Positions 30,637 to 41,579 of a stretch of 64,000 nt of DNA are shown here, in pieces. Below the pieces are notes generated by a model that worked only from the letters and a program-made list of their open reading frames with translations, was not told where the DNA came from and ran no database searches. How positions within the stretch are numbered: the stretch's first letter is position 1; each line of letters opens with the position of its first letter. Source of the stretch: Apostichopus japonicus. Its lineage: Eukaryota; Echinodermata; Holothuroidea; Aspidochirotida; Stichopodidae. The position numbers and the translations under genes are program-made. The DNA lies in assembly GCF_037975245.1 (NCBI RefSeq), contig NC_092577.1, positions 19,528,898-19,592,897 on the forward strand, read 5' to 3'.

Positions 30637-32075
30637 GGAAGGTACCTTCCGATCGAAAATGTCAATTGGTTGACACCCGTGTGACCTTCGTGTGCGAAGT
30701 TATACGAGGTCAAAGTTAATTTTCAGACATTTAATGCAACAACTCCCAGTTCCAAGGTGTGACATGGTTGATATTTTTGGACAACTTGCAAATGGTATAG
30801 GGAAATATTTTCAAACTTAACGGTCATGTGATCCGAGGTCACCAAAGGTCAATTAATGTCCAAAAACTAGTATTTTGGGGGTAGAAAATGGGCAAAGAAA
30901 AAAATGTTAGAATTTTTACAGTTTGATGCTCTAATTTAGGTCTCATCAATCAAAAATGTCAGTAAGTTGACCCAAGGTGACCTTTGTATGTTAAGTTATA
31001 TGAGGTCAAAGTTAATTTTCAGACATTTAGTGTAATAACTCCCAGTGCCAAGGTGTTACACAGTTGATATTTTCAGACAAGTTGCAAATGGTATAGGGGA
31101 ATATTTTCAAACTTTACGGTCATGTGATCCGAGGTCAACAAAGGTCAATTAATGATAAAAAAGTAGTATTTTTGCGATTTGTCCGTTAGGGTTGGGAGTT
31201 GCTTCAATGTAATCCAATTTGTCGACCCGCATCTGGGTGACCCTTGACCTCTGGTGACCTTTTCGTGTTTTGTGGATTTTTACAGTTTCGATGCTATTTT
31301 CAGATCTTAAAGGTACCTTTTGATCATAACTGTCAATAGGTTGACCCCCATTTGACCTTCGTGTGCGAAGTTATTTGAGGTGAAAGTTAATTTTCACACA
31401 TTTAATGCAATAACTCCCAGTGCGAAGGTGTGACAAGGTTGATTTTTTTGGACAACTTGCAAATGGTATAGGGGAATATTTTCAAACTTAATGGTCATGT
31501 GATCCAAGGTCACCAAAGGTCAGCTAATGTTAAAAAAGTAGTATTATGGGGGGAGAAAATGGGCAAAGACAAAATGTTTGCAATTTTACAGTCATGCCCT
31601 ATTTAGGTCTCACCGATCAAAAATGTCAATTGGTTGACCTCCGGGTAACTTTTGTGTGTGAAGTTACATACAAGTTCGAAGTTAATTTTTGGAGATTTAA
31701 TGCAATTAAATCTCAATGCCATGGTGTGACATGGTTCATATTTTGGGACAAGTTGTGAATGGGGTGGTGGAACATTTTGAAACTTAAAGGTCATGTCATC
31801 TGAGGTCACCATTGTTATCATATCTGTTGACACGCTTGTAGGTCTCTTATATTTCTCACATTTTCGACGCCATATTTAGATCTCAAAAGTGCCTTTTGAT
31901 AAAAAATCCGATCACATTATGTGATCACAAAAGTGTTGGCTATAGTGTTGGTTACTTTATGGGAACATGCAGGACCAGAATTACTTGGACTTTTTAAGCC
32001 CAGTCTTGCTTCATAATACTATGTGTATTGTCATATACCCCAAGCAAGGAACCACAGTGCCCTTGGGCTCTTGTT
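30637..32075 (-). repeat. TGACC-rich repeat, copy 2 (inverted, partial)
   Basis: Reverse orientation of the repeat at 9981. It ends at 32075 with GCCCTTGGGCTCTTG, the inverse of the copy 1 start. Its left edge, GGTACCTT at about 30648, matches an internal position near 11840 of copy 1, so it carries only the first two thirds with one internal unit fewer. It directly terminates the PolB frame. Confidence 0.85.
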
Positions 32076-33867
32076 AAAAAATTGTAACACTGTTTCATAG
32101 GGCTTTTTTTCACGAGTCGTCTTGAACGGTGTAGCCAGTCCTTAAAAATAAAAGAGGTCGTTTTGAGTTCACTGGTATTCTGCAATTGCCCCTGGCACGA
32201 TATATAATGTAAGACGTATACTCATGATGCTGTAGTCATGCAGGGCATTAATTTTCATCATAGGGGTTTTCATCATATAGGGTTACACATAACAGTGAGT
32301 TTTTGGTGAGCTGGCCCCTCTATAATAAAATTCCTTGGTGTGGCACAGCCTTAGTCTATACTTGGTATGCAGTACGGGTATGTTAAAAGTAGTAATGAAT
32401 TCAATAATGAGCTGTATTAAATGAACATGTCAATTGTATGAGACACACCCAATACCCCTGGCTGCAAGGTCCGTCATTGACTAGTGTGCGGCATATAATT
32501 TTTGTAAAATGACTTGTTATACTGTAGAGTCACAGAAGTGACACACATATTTCAATTACCTGACAAACATTTGGAAAAAAATGACCCACATGAGTGACTG
32601 ACAATTTAGGTCAAGTGACACACATGTGAGTCACCTGTAATTGGTCAATGGCTCAACAATGACAGACCTTGCCAGGGGTATAGTAGGTGTGTCATACAAT
32701 TGACAAGTGCATGAACAAGAAACAACGGGCCTACATGGATATGACTGAGAATGAATGAAATGGATTTGTGGGGAATTAAGCTCACAAAGTTGGCATGCCA
32801 GTACCGTACCGTAATCTAGTCGGGGCTGGTGAAGGAAGGGTCTTGCAACCCTGAGCAGGCTAAGTAACTAGGTGTGTCCCACCTTTCGACAAAACAAAGC
32901 CACCACTTTAATTTTGTCCTCTCTGCCCATGGATGCAGTATCCTAGGTTATGTTGCGCCCCACCTCTTGATGCTATGGTGCCCCATCCCGTCTCCCAATC
33001 CCCCTCCCCCACCACCACTTAACATACCGTCGCCTGCTACTGTACTGTATCAAAAACAACTGCACGTCATTCCACACTATTCTTCAAATATTTTGGGAAA
33101 TAATGTTTTGTGTGCATACAGGATCAGCCTGGATCACACCCTTTTTGGGAATGCTCCTTAATTGCAAAAAGTGAGCTTCCAAAATGAGGAAAATGACAAA
33201 AAGCTGGATATATCTGGAATTAATTATAGTGCCGTTACTGGAAAATGTGATGGATTGAATCCGGCCGGAACCGGATCTTTTTCAAAATGTTATGAGCATC
33301 TGTCAGCACAAGTAAATGGAAAGTAATATGTATTATGATTAACCAAGAGTCCAAAAGGAAATAGTGATTCCTTAGTTTACTAAATAAACCAAAATGAAAG
33401 AGCACACCAATAAAATTCGGACTATCATCATAGTCCTTTGTGTATATGAAAGTGAGTGAAAACCATAAGAAATGTGAGTGCACGTTTCTCCTTCCAAGAA
33501 TTTAAGTTCCACCCATATTTTGATATTTTCAAGCCTGGCCATTTGCCTGTTAACTATAGAACATTTGAATATTATAATGGTATCGAATGGGGGGGGGGGG
33601 CATTCCATGGGTTCATGGGGTGAAAACAAATTGCCAGAGAATAAAAAAAATTATAATGCTGGAATGAGTCCCACACAACCCCTTTGAAGTCAAAATATTT
33701 TCCATCTAGTGACCATTTCATTGAAGTTTTAACCAAAGATGGAAGCATACCTCACCCCCTCCCAATAGAAAGTCCTGGGTATGTGCCTGGCCCCTAGGCC
33801 TGTTACCCTTCCTATTGATGTTGCCATTATAACCTCTGGCCGGATCTTAAAATTTGGAATCCGGTAC
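32076..33867. other. No gene recognised
   Basis: Noncoding sequence with a C-rich tract near 33000 and a G12 run near 33588. No PolB continuation after the repeat could be found. Confidence 0.4.
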
Positions 33868-33880
33868 ATCCCTACCTGTC

Positions 33881-33998
33881 GCTTCTCGGCCTTTTGGCTA
33901 AGATCATGTGTAGTATCTGTTCTTTTCGGGAATGGTGATACACACCTGACGATGATCACACAGTCACAGTCCCGATGGAAGGGGATTGGGGCTGAGAG
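33881..33998 (+). mobile_element. Candidate U2 snRNA-headed SINE, left part
   Basis: Bases 33879-33925 match the 5' end of U2 snRNA with one mismatch: GCTTCTCGGCCTTTTGGCT, then AAGATCATGTGTAGTATCTG. After TTCTT the similarity stops and unrelated sequence follows (ATGGTGATACACACCTGACG...). The unit is split at 33998 by a 3.5 kb transposon and resumes at 37483. ATCCCTACCTGTC occurs at 33868-33880 and at 37552-37564, so the joined unit of 187 bp is flanked by a 13 bp direct duplication. This fits a retroposed SINE with a U2 head (SINEU-type heads are known in other animals) or a U2 chimeric retropseudogene. Confidence 0.6.
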
Positions 33999-34683
33999 TA
34001 GACTTGCCCCAAGTCTCTCGCGATTTTCTCTCCCACTGCAGCTAATAGGATTTATATGATTCTCCCCTCCTCTTCCACTGTCCACTCTCTTTATAATGAC
34101 ACCCTCTCAAGGCTTCTCCGACTGCACCGCCACCAAGCACGACAATTTCTCACGTTCCATATCGACCAACACGCACAGCGAGCGTATATGATACGAGCGG
34201 GCTTTTATTCTACACTCATACTATACGCCCCCGAGAGACTTGTAACGTTTGGTCTTGGTGACGTCACATTTTGAGCCGGTGGTATTCCAATATGAATATT
34301 CAACTATTTTCTGTAGCCAATGAAAAGTTTCCAATATGTAAACAGACAGTTCATTATCTAAAGGTGATACTTTATTATTTTATAAATGATTTAACTTAAT
34401 ATGCCTTTTGAAATAAATTTCACACAAAAGTTAATATTTTGTACGTCAATAATTATTTTTAGCAAGCATTGATATGATTAACATCTAATATAAGCGTGCT
34501 ATTTGTGTGGGGAAATTTGTACAGTGCACGCGATAAATGAATCTTCCACCTGTTCTTAGTATAGTAAATACAGACAATGTGGTCAGGGAATGTGTGTATA
34601 AATACATAGGCCTATAGACTAGCCTAGACCCTGAAGTGGCACTGTGTACACTGGTAAAACGAAGTCGTTGTGTATCGAGGCAA

Positions 34684-35249
34684 ATGGATGCGAAAACTCC
34701 AGTAAAACTATACAGCAGGAGAGTTGGTAGACAGGAAGATGTAAGATTTCGCAAATGCGTCATTTGTGTTCAAGACCTATTGCTTTCGAAGAAATATTTT
34801 TCGTTAATTCCTTCACCGAGAAATTCATCAGATTCCCCACTAACGTTATTGAAGAGACTTGCTAACGTATTGCAAACAACGGAAGAAGACGTACTCGCTG
34901 TTGCTAGACATATTTGCAATAAATGCAAACGAAACTCGACAACGTTGAAAAGTTGAAGAAGGTAGAAGAAAGTTTAAAATCTTCTTATGAATTAGCAAGA
35001 TCAAGTAAAGATGTTATCGTTTCGAAAAGAATGGTCAATAGTCCCATGACAGGGGCTGGTAGAGGACCTCCCCATGCAATTAAACCATCATCGAAACGTC
35101 GACAGTTAGCTTACGCAGATACTGCTGATACGGATAGGGCTAGTCTCACCAATGTGCCTGACACTGACAGCACCATTGTTAATTCTTCATACGAGAAACG
35201 AAACCAAACAACACCGGTGGGTTTATTTGTACATTTTCTTGAAATATAA
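34684..35249 (+). pseudogene. Cys-motif N-terminal module of the helicase transposon
   Basis: Starts MDAKTPVKLYSRR. A paired-Cys module follows: FRKCVICVQDLL near residue 25 and HICNKCKR near residue 80, separated by LLKRLANVLQTTEEDVLAVA. This resembles ZAD-like or Cys4 modules at the N-terminus of some transposase-associated proteins. A one-base shift at about 34937 moves the frame into a helical, probably coiled-coil stretch (NVEKLKKVEESLKSSYELA), then a basic region (KPSSKRRQL). No catalytic domain is visible, so downstream exons are missing. Confidence 0.45.
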
Positions 35250-36343
35250 AAATTAACTCCATATCAGTTGTACGAAAGTAAGATGGTAATGAGCATGAGG
35301 TTTGTTTGCCTGAGACTTTCAATATGTGATCATTTTATCTGCTACAGTGAGTATAGCTGCTGTTCAATGCCATTCATGAAGCATGTGGTAAAATTTAGCA
35401 CTAGCATGCAACTGGTCTGTAATTTTTGGTTGTGGTATATTAATTGCCATCATGAAGACATAGCATAGTAGTGCAGGACTTTACTAAACTACAGGGTTGT
35501 GCTTTTAACATATTTCCTGATACAATACATAGTACATTGCCAGTAAATATATGTTAGACAATTCATAGCTACAAGCCAAAAATTCACCCTGGTTTACCAT
35601 GGTAAATTTTTATTTTTACCATGGTAAACTGTGGTAATTTTTTGGCTGTATGGGGTTCTCATAAAGTATGCTATGATTTGAAGCCTACACAGCAAACATA
35701 AATTTGATTCTTTTAACATAATGACTGCATGTAACCTTGTAATTGAGCATGAGCAATCATACAAGGCAAACACACAGTGTGCTGTCTTTAAAGGTCAAAA
35801 GCAGTTGCCCCAAACTTATTTTGAAGCAATAGCTAAATATGTCACAAATGTCACAAATTTTTCCTCATTTCTCTTCCAAGTACAGTACCTTTTATGATAT
35901 TCTAGGACTTAAATATTACACATTCAAGGTAAGCCAAGCAGTTGCTCCTCGTAAATTGTACAATTGAGTGAGAAAATTACTGTCACATGATTCTCAAGAG
36001 CCTTATAAGTTTTAGGAAATAGAACAGTCTACTACACAATTCTTGCACTGGAAGATTTTAGAAACCTAGAGAAATCGGGCAGGATGGGTAAAAGAGTGTC
36101 AGGGTGGGAAAAGGTGGGGTAGGATGGGCTGCTCTTTTACACAGCACGGTGAAACCTACTCTGTACCATGCATCTAGTGCCGAGAAAACAGGTAACACAG
36201 ACTTTTGTTTAAGGACTTAGTCTTTAGCAGGGTACCATGTTTTGCAATTGCTACTGATGAGAAATATAATATAGGCCTAGGCTAGGATCATCTACTAGTC
36301 TTTACAACTTACAGGCGTAGCCTAGGCCCTGGGCCTAGGCTAC
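35250..36343. other. Interior of the helicase transposon; GGTAAA palindromes
   Basis: No gene. 35590-35650 carries TTTACCATGGTAAA twice, the same motif as the array at 60.7-61.3 kb. A G-rich tract lies near 36100. Confidence 0.4.
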
Positions 36344-36949
36344 TCACCATTTTGCTACACAGTGGCTTTCATCTATAAAAAGGCCAACCAGCCTCTCTTT
36401 GTATGTCGTTTTCTTTAGAAATTCCAGTCCTTGTTTGAATAACTGCTCAGGACTAGTGAAAATGTAATTGTAATAGCCGAGTTCAAGTTTTTGTTTCTGT
36501 TCTGCCGAAGAAGGGCCGGCCAGATGAAAAGCGTTCAGTCCTTTATGACATAGGTATGTAACCTGATCTTTCATCAGTGATACAAGAGGTGAAATTATTA
36601 TAATAATGGACCTCAGAGTAGTAACTTTACTACTACAACTAGTACTACAACTGGCCGAATTATTCCGACTTGCACTGCTGTTGCTAGTATTACTATTATT
36701 ATTACAGTTAGCAGCTCTCGTGTTACCACTACTAACGTTATTTTTCACATCGTAAATGAAATCTAATGCGATCGGCGCAGCTTGAAAAATTAGTGATTTG
36801 CCGTACCCTGTTGGTAATCCGACGAAAACGTCCCATTTCTTTAAGAAACCAATCAACGCATCCCTTTGCTCATCGTGAACGTTTTCTTTTGGTATTCCCA
36901 ACTTCGAAGAGGCAAATTGTATGGAGTTTAAGATGAGTGCCTCGTCCAT
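36344..36949 (-). CDS. RecQ-like SF2 helicase, first exon
   Basis: Starts MDEALILNSIQFASSKLG and contains the RecQ-type order: Q-like motif DEQRDALIGFL, Walker A GLPTGYGKSLIFQ, motif Ia IIISPLVSLMKDQV, TSPEQLF, and motif II in the RecQ form DESHCVAKW. A 35-residue Asn/Ser-rich insert lies between motifs I and Ia. The frame ends at a perfect splice donor (AATG|GTGAGT), exactly after the DEAH-like box. No second exon with motifs III-VI exists before the Cys-module gene. It starts about 500 bp inside the right inverted repeat, which ties it to the transposon and not to a host gene. Confidence 0.75.
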   Translation of the reverse strand: MDEALILNSIQFASSKLGIPKENVHDEQRDALIGFLKKWDVFVGLPTGYGKSLIFQAAPIALDFIYDVKNNVSSGNTRAANCNNNSNTSNSSASRNNSASCSTSCSSKVTTLRSIIIIISPLVSLMKDQVTYLCHKGLNAFHLAGPSSAEQKQKLELGYYNYIFTSPEQLFKQGLEFLKKTTYKERLVGLFIDESHCVAKW

Positions 36950-37482
36950 TGCATTGGATTAGACATAATTATTAGTTTACAACACTTGCTCTGTGTACGT
37001 TTGTATAGGCCTATGTACATTTATGTCCAGTATTCCGAGATCGTGCGTCGCGACGCGGTGGGGTGGACGTTCACAGCAAGATGTGAATATTTATCTTAAT
37101 TAATGAATATGCAGCAACTGTCATACAATACCGAAGCTGATTGGTTTCACCGAAATTTGAGGGACGAAAACAAATAAGTTTAAAATGATGACGTCAACAG
37201 AACCAAAAGAGACAAGTCTCTCACGACAGGCAGCTCGATCGAACAGTACCGCTTCAGTAACAGTACGTTACGTCAACTTACGTGCGTGTGTATGTAGAAA
37301 GCACACGAACCACTTGAAACAAGTACGTGTGAGCTGAGGGCGTGTTGCAAGGAACAGTAGAAGTAGGCTGATTATAGCGGTACAATGTTATGGAGTCACT
37401 GAGAGAAGGATCGGAACAGGCATTAGATGAGAGGTGGAAGAGAGAATCACGTGAGAGACTTGGGGCAAGTCTAGGCTGAGAG
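36950..37482. other. Right end of the helicase transposon
   Basis: Noncoding. It contains the inner repeat (37179-37217), the terminal repeat ending at 37473 and the right copy of the 9 bp duplication. Confidence 0.5.
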
Positions 37483-37551
37483 CGGATCAGTCGTTTGGTA
37501 GTTTGGTTTTCGTGCCCAGGTTCTTTCCTGGGCGACTTTTTCTTAAAAAGT
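37483..37551 (+). mobile_element. Candidate U2-headed SINE, right part
   Basis: Continues the unit from 33998. It has a 7 bp hairpin GCCCAGG/CCTGGGC, then ACTTTTTCTTAAAAAG as the 3' tail. The right copy of the 13 bp duplication follows at 37552. Confidence 0.5.
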
Positions 37552-37641
37552 ATCCCTACCTGTCACTATAAGTTATTTGATTGCATTTATTTGATATTTC
37601 ATTTATTTTCCCCTTTCCTTTCCTAGCAAGAATGTGGCATT

Positions 37642-37970
37642 ATGACTCCACCACGCGAGTCACACCCTCGTGAAGCCAGGAGAAAAGAAAACTACCGTCT
37701 CCTTCTACAGAGTGAAATTAAGTTGGACACTTCTCGAAAAACTCCAGAGGTAAGATGGTGCACAGCAAATATTTTGAACTTCAAATTTTGGAACAAACAC
37801 AAGACAGTGCACTGGTCCATTACAAGGGATGGCCAAGAAAGTACGATGAATGGCGCCATTTTAGTGATATTTTAGACATTCCCAATTCCAGCATTGAACC
37901 AAATGCGAAGGAACTCTTCAAAAAGCAACTTCATCTTCAAATCGCAAAACAGATTCAATGGCGGAAATAA
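37642..37970 (+). pseudogene. Chromo-barrel N-terminal region of a transposase-like gene
   Basis: An open start MTPPRESHPREARRKENYRL changes frame near 37750 into MVHSKYFELQILEQTQ, then ALVHYKGWPRKYDEWRHFSDI. HYKGWPRKYDEW is the hallmark of a chromo-barrel/tudor-knot fold (Y.GW...DEW). It probably belongs to the same gene as 38575-40512, on the same strand, with decayed sequence between them. Confidence 0.55.
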
Positions 37971-38574
37971 AGATACCAATACAAAAAGAAACATTTGAGG
38001 AAATAAGTTAAATCAACTGACCGACCGACTTGGATTGTTTTCTTGGTAGTGGGTGGCACCGCAGAATTCTGAATTCGCATGCAGATTTTTGCTTTATAAT
38101 GGATGGTTCTGTTCAGTTTAAAATGTATGAGAGGAAACCTGTAGTAGAATATTCCGCCACGGGTTGCCAAAGTCTACTCCATCGAGGATTCATGTTTGTT
38201 TTTAAATTTGTTAAAGACAATGGCACTCATGCCGATTTGGTTGAGGTACTGAAGTGAGAAATGTAACTCCACAGCTGAACAATGGATTCCCAAGTGAGCA
38301 TTTCCAGACTATGTTTCCTGTTCTGTCTTTACTTGTCATTGGTCACTGCTGCTCTACATGTGGACAACCCAGATAAAGTTCATGTGCCGGTCAACAATTA
38401 TTACCTATACCAGCTAGTCAAAACCGTGGATCCCTTGGCAGAAAAGAATATTGAGTCTATGATACGAGAAATTTTTAACCAAAATGGAATCACATTTGAG
38501 AAAGTGCATAACTGATCCATTGATGAAAACCCTGACCTTGAAAGTAAAGTTTTTTATGTCATTAAGTGAAGAAG

Positions 38575-40512
38575 TGTAAAGGAGGTACACAACTGAAGAA
38601 ATTGCTAGCGAAACTGAAGTCCTCCACATCTGACATCAACTTTACTTACAAAACTGATACACCACGTAAGCGGAAATTACAAGAAGATTGCGCAGAGGAA
38701 CGGAAACGGAAAAAATTGTTGGAGGATGAACTGGAAACTGCGACCAGTGTGGTGAAAGATCTGGTCAAGGCAACATCGATACTTCAAGTCTGAAGTAGGA
38801 ACCGATGGGAAGAAAAAGCGGAGCAGGGGTAAGACAAAGGACAAACACAAATATAGTGCCTTCCAGAAACGACGCCACAAGAAAAAGGAAATCAATAGAG
38901 CTAAAAATGTTGTGGAAGCCTTGAGACAAAATGGGATGTCACCAGTCCTCGTCATCTTTAAAGATGAACACAGTAAGGAGGTGGAACTTTATTTTGATAA
39001 CCGCGAAGGTAAAGGCCGTTGTGAAACTGATAGGGCTGTTCACCTAGTAGACAAGTTTAATATTTCACGTAGAGCGTATCACGAACTAGCTGAAAGTTGT
39101 GACAGCTTACCAACTGAAAAGCTTGTTTCAAATCGCATAAAGGATGTTAATGCCCAGTCGAATGTACAAGGAGTGTCTGGAAGTTTCAATGGTGTTTACC
39201 AATCTATTGAAGGAAGGTTAACTGTGAAACTGAGACAAATGTCTGCAAGCAAACAAGATGAAGATATTCTCCAAGATGGGAGGATTAAGGTAAAGATTTC
39301 AGGAGACGGAACAAGGATTGGCAAGCGAATTCATGTTTTGAACTTTGTATTCTCTATTATTGGAGAACAGGCCTGCTCTGGAGTAACAGGAAGTTACTCC
39401 AGAAGAAGGTATAGTAAAGGTACCTGAGAAGTATGATTGTCTGAAGGAGGGCCTAGGGGATATAATTAGTGAAATTAACAACCTACAAGAAGTGAACGTT
39501 GATGGACATATTTATAGAGTGGATTTTTTCCTGGGTGGGGATTTGAAATTTCTTAATTTAGTCATGGGTATTGATGGCTTTGGTTCGGCATTCTCATGTC
39601 TATGGTGTAAATGTCCGGCCAAGGAACGTTTTGATACTGGAAAACAGTGGTCGATGACAGATGTCACCTTGGGTGCACGGTCCATTGAGGAAATTGTAAA
39701 ATGCTTTCAGTTGAAACAGAAAAGTGTTCAGTTTAGCTGCAGCCATGCTCCCTTGTTCCCCAATATACCAATCACCCATGTAGTTCCTGACACCTTGAAC
39801 TTATTCTTACGTGTTGCTGATCAGCTGTTCAACCATTTGTTGACGGAGTTGAGGAAGAGAGATAACCTTTCTGTTTCCTCAACCCTCTATTCACCAGAAA
39901 AGTGTGCCAACATGAGACGATTCGAGAATTTTGTACAGAAGCTCAATATCGAGTGGCAGTTCTATGTGAACAAAGAGTCCCAAAAAGTATCTTCTCGCGA
40001 TTTGACAGGTCCAGAGCACTGGAAAATTTTGAACAATATAGATCTAGCTGAAATGATCCCTGGACATCCAAAATTAGAACTGATTACGTCCCTATGGACT
40101 AGATTTGTAACAATTGTCACCATGCTCAAAGACAAAATCCCAATGGATGAAATTCCAGCCTTCCGTGAAACAACAAAGGATTGGCTTTAATACTTTCAAT
40201 CTTGTGTACATCACCACTAATGTCACGCCATACATGCATGTACTTGTTTACCATGTTAACGAATCCTTTGAACTTCATGGTAATCTGTCCCATTTCTCTC
40301 AGCAGGGCTTAGAAAAGCTCAATGACAGGATGACCGGGTGGTATTTCAGATCCTCCAATCATAAGGGTGTTGAAGCATTGAAGCAGATAATGTTCAAACA
40401 AAATAGCTTACAACTATTGGAGGAGAAGCATCAGAGAGGTCTCAAATTCCACATAACCTGCAGAAAGTGTAAGAAAGTTGGTCATAACAGGAGGACGTGT
40501 TTCGAAGAATAA
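38575..40512 (+). pseudogene. DDE-like transposase-family protein with C-terminal zinc knuckle, frameshifted
   Basis: A long protein remnant in three to four frames. A coiled, basic N-terminal part comes first (KRKLQEDCAEERKRKKLLEDELE). The conserved core follows: GRIKVKISGDGTRIGKRIHVLNF, YRVDFFLGGDLKFLNLVMGI, FSCLWCKCPAKERF, and IPITHVVPDTLNLFLRVADQL. The tail reads TTNVTPYMHVLVYHV, SHFSQQGLEKLNDRMTGWYF and ends with a CCHC knuckle, CRKCKKVGHNRRTC. Asp residues in SGDGTR and FFLGGD could be catalytic in an RNase-H fold. I recognise this as a multi-copy family of cnidarian and deuterostome genomes but have no secure name. Breaks lie at about 38790, 39420-39490 and 40190. Confidence 0.55.
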
Positions 40513-40650
40513 AAACATGTGAGATCACAAATAAAACATTCTGTTTAGTATTAATGGTGACTCGCATTGAATGCACACACATTTTATACCAAATCCAGGA
40601 ATGTGTGTATAATTTTTTATTTAGAAACAAATACAATTCCCATGCCGGCA

Positions 40651-41509
40651 TGCGTAATTTTTTTTCCTAGGAGGGTTAAGGGTAATTATCATATATAGGC
40701 GTATCCAAACCCTAGCGCATGCGTGTTACTCGTTTAAAGTTTATAGCTAGTAGTAGTAGTCGTACATACAGTGTGTACGACGCGATTCACGTTTTGCACA
40801 CATATATACGTATATGCGTTCGTGCAACAATGGAGACCTGTTCGACTGACAATCCTTGCGCCAATCTTCAGCTGGAATCTCGCCCTAGATGTAAAGTTAC
40901 TCGATACAATTGCATTTACTAAAGTAATTCTCTCACCCAGATTTTAGACACAATGTACGGATTTCATCTGTCGTCATCATTGTGCGCGACTGACATTAAT
41001 TTAATGATTTGGTTAATGTTAATCTGCTAGCCTACATTACATGTATTTCTAGCTTCACGGTAAACTTTAATGTTACGGTAAAGTGTAACATGTACATGGT
41101 ACTAATATAGTAGGCCTACATACAAACTTAAGCCTGCTTTTATGAACTATCAGTCATTCGGTACTTTATCTGCTTTGCATCATTGTTTAATTGTACAAAT
41201 GAAAAATAATTATGTGATGATATTGAGGGTGACGATTTGATCGCGCTTTAATTTGTATTTCTTTCACTTGTTTTCTTCAATTCTCACTTGGTAATCCTTG
41301 GCCAAAAAGGCAAACTGCATTGTAAAACTGTACAGCGGAGATCTATTGCGTTGTACAGCGTACATACTGCCCACGTACACCCGGCCCACACATGTGTATT
41401 GCAGCGAGCGATGAGTAACGAGTGTCTATGGGTAACACGCATGCGCTAGGGTTTGGATACGCCTATATATGATAATTACCCCTAACCCTCCTAGGAAAAA
41501 AAATTACGC
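40651..41509. mobile_element. 859 bp DNA transposon with about 80 bp inverted repeats
   Basis: Both ends carry GCGTAATTTTTTTTCCTAGG followed by near-identical text to GCGCATGCGTGTTAC, giving inverted repeats of about 80 bp with very few differences (one extra T at the left end). TGCCGGCA flanks both sides (40643-40650, 41510-41517) as an 8 bp, self-complementary duplication. The 700 bp interior has no gene beyond a 30-codon frame (METCSTDNPCANL). 8 bp duplications occur in hAT, P and Merlin-like elements, but the GCGTAA terminus is not typical of any I can name. Confidence 0.8.
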
Positions 41510-41519
41510 TGCCGGCATC

Positions 41520-41577
41520 GGTAGCGCCGTTTGGCCATGACGTTTTGTGTCCCGCATGGCGGGTCACGTAAAAAGCA
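41520..41577 (+). mobile_element. LINE-A tail fragment, 58 bp
   Basis: Plus-strand LINE-A 3' end from GGTAGCGCCG to AAAAAGCA, with the C-G form of the tail hairpin (CCCGC-ATG-GCGGG). It joins an antisense ORF1 copy on the right and the 859 bp element on the left. No duplication is visible because of that later insertion. Confidence 0.8.
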
Positions 41578-41579
41578 CG

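Larger units (their letters stand above)
33999..37473. mobile_element. 3.5 kb inverted-repeat DNA transposon with RecQ-like helicase exon
   Basis: Starts TAGACTTGCCCCAAGTCTCTC at 33999 and ends with its inverse at 37473, with a 9 bp duplication GGCTGAGAG on both sides (33990-33998, 37474-37482). A second inverted pair lies about 230-260 bp inside each end (34228-34272 and 37179-37217: GAGAGACTTGT...TTTGGT...TGACGTCA). Two gene starts point inward from the ends: a Cys-motif protein (plus, 34684) and a RecQ-like helicase exon (minus, 36949). Their 3' parts are missing, so this looks like an internally deleted copy. The superfamily is uncertain. AcademH-type elements carry SF2 helicases but make 3-4 bp duplications. 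The 9 bp duplication fits Mutator-like elements better. Confidence 0.65.

Noticed and set aside
30637-32075. An inversion of the region between 12.6 kb and 30.6 kb, based on the inverted TGACC repeats
   Set aside because: The two repeats differ in unit number and end points, which fits independent dispersed copies better.
33879-33925. A functional U2 snRNA gene
   Set aside because: Only the first 47 bases match; the Sm site and 3' stem-loops of U2 are absent.
33999-37473. Assignment of the helicase element to AcademH
   Set aside because: The helicase fits, but the 9 bp duplication does not match the short duplications of that group, so I left it unclassified.
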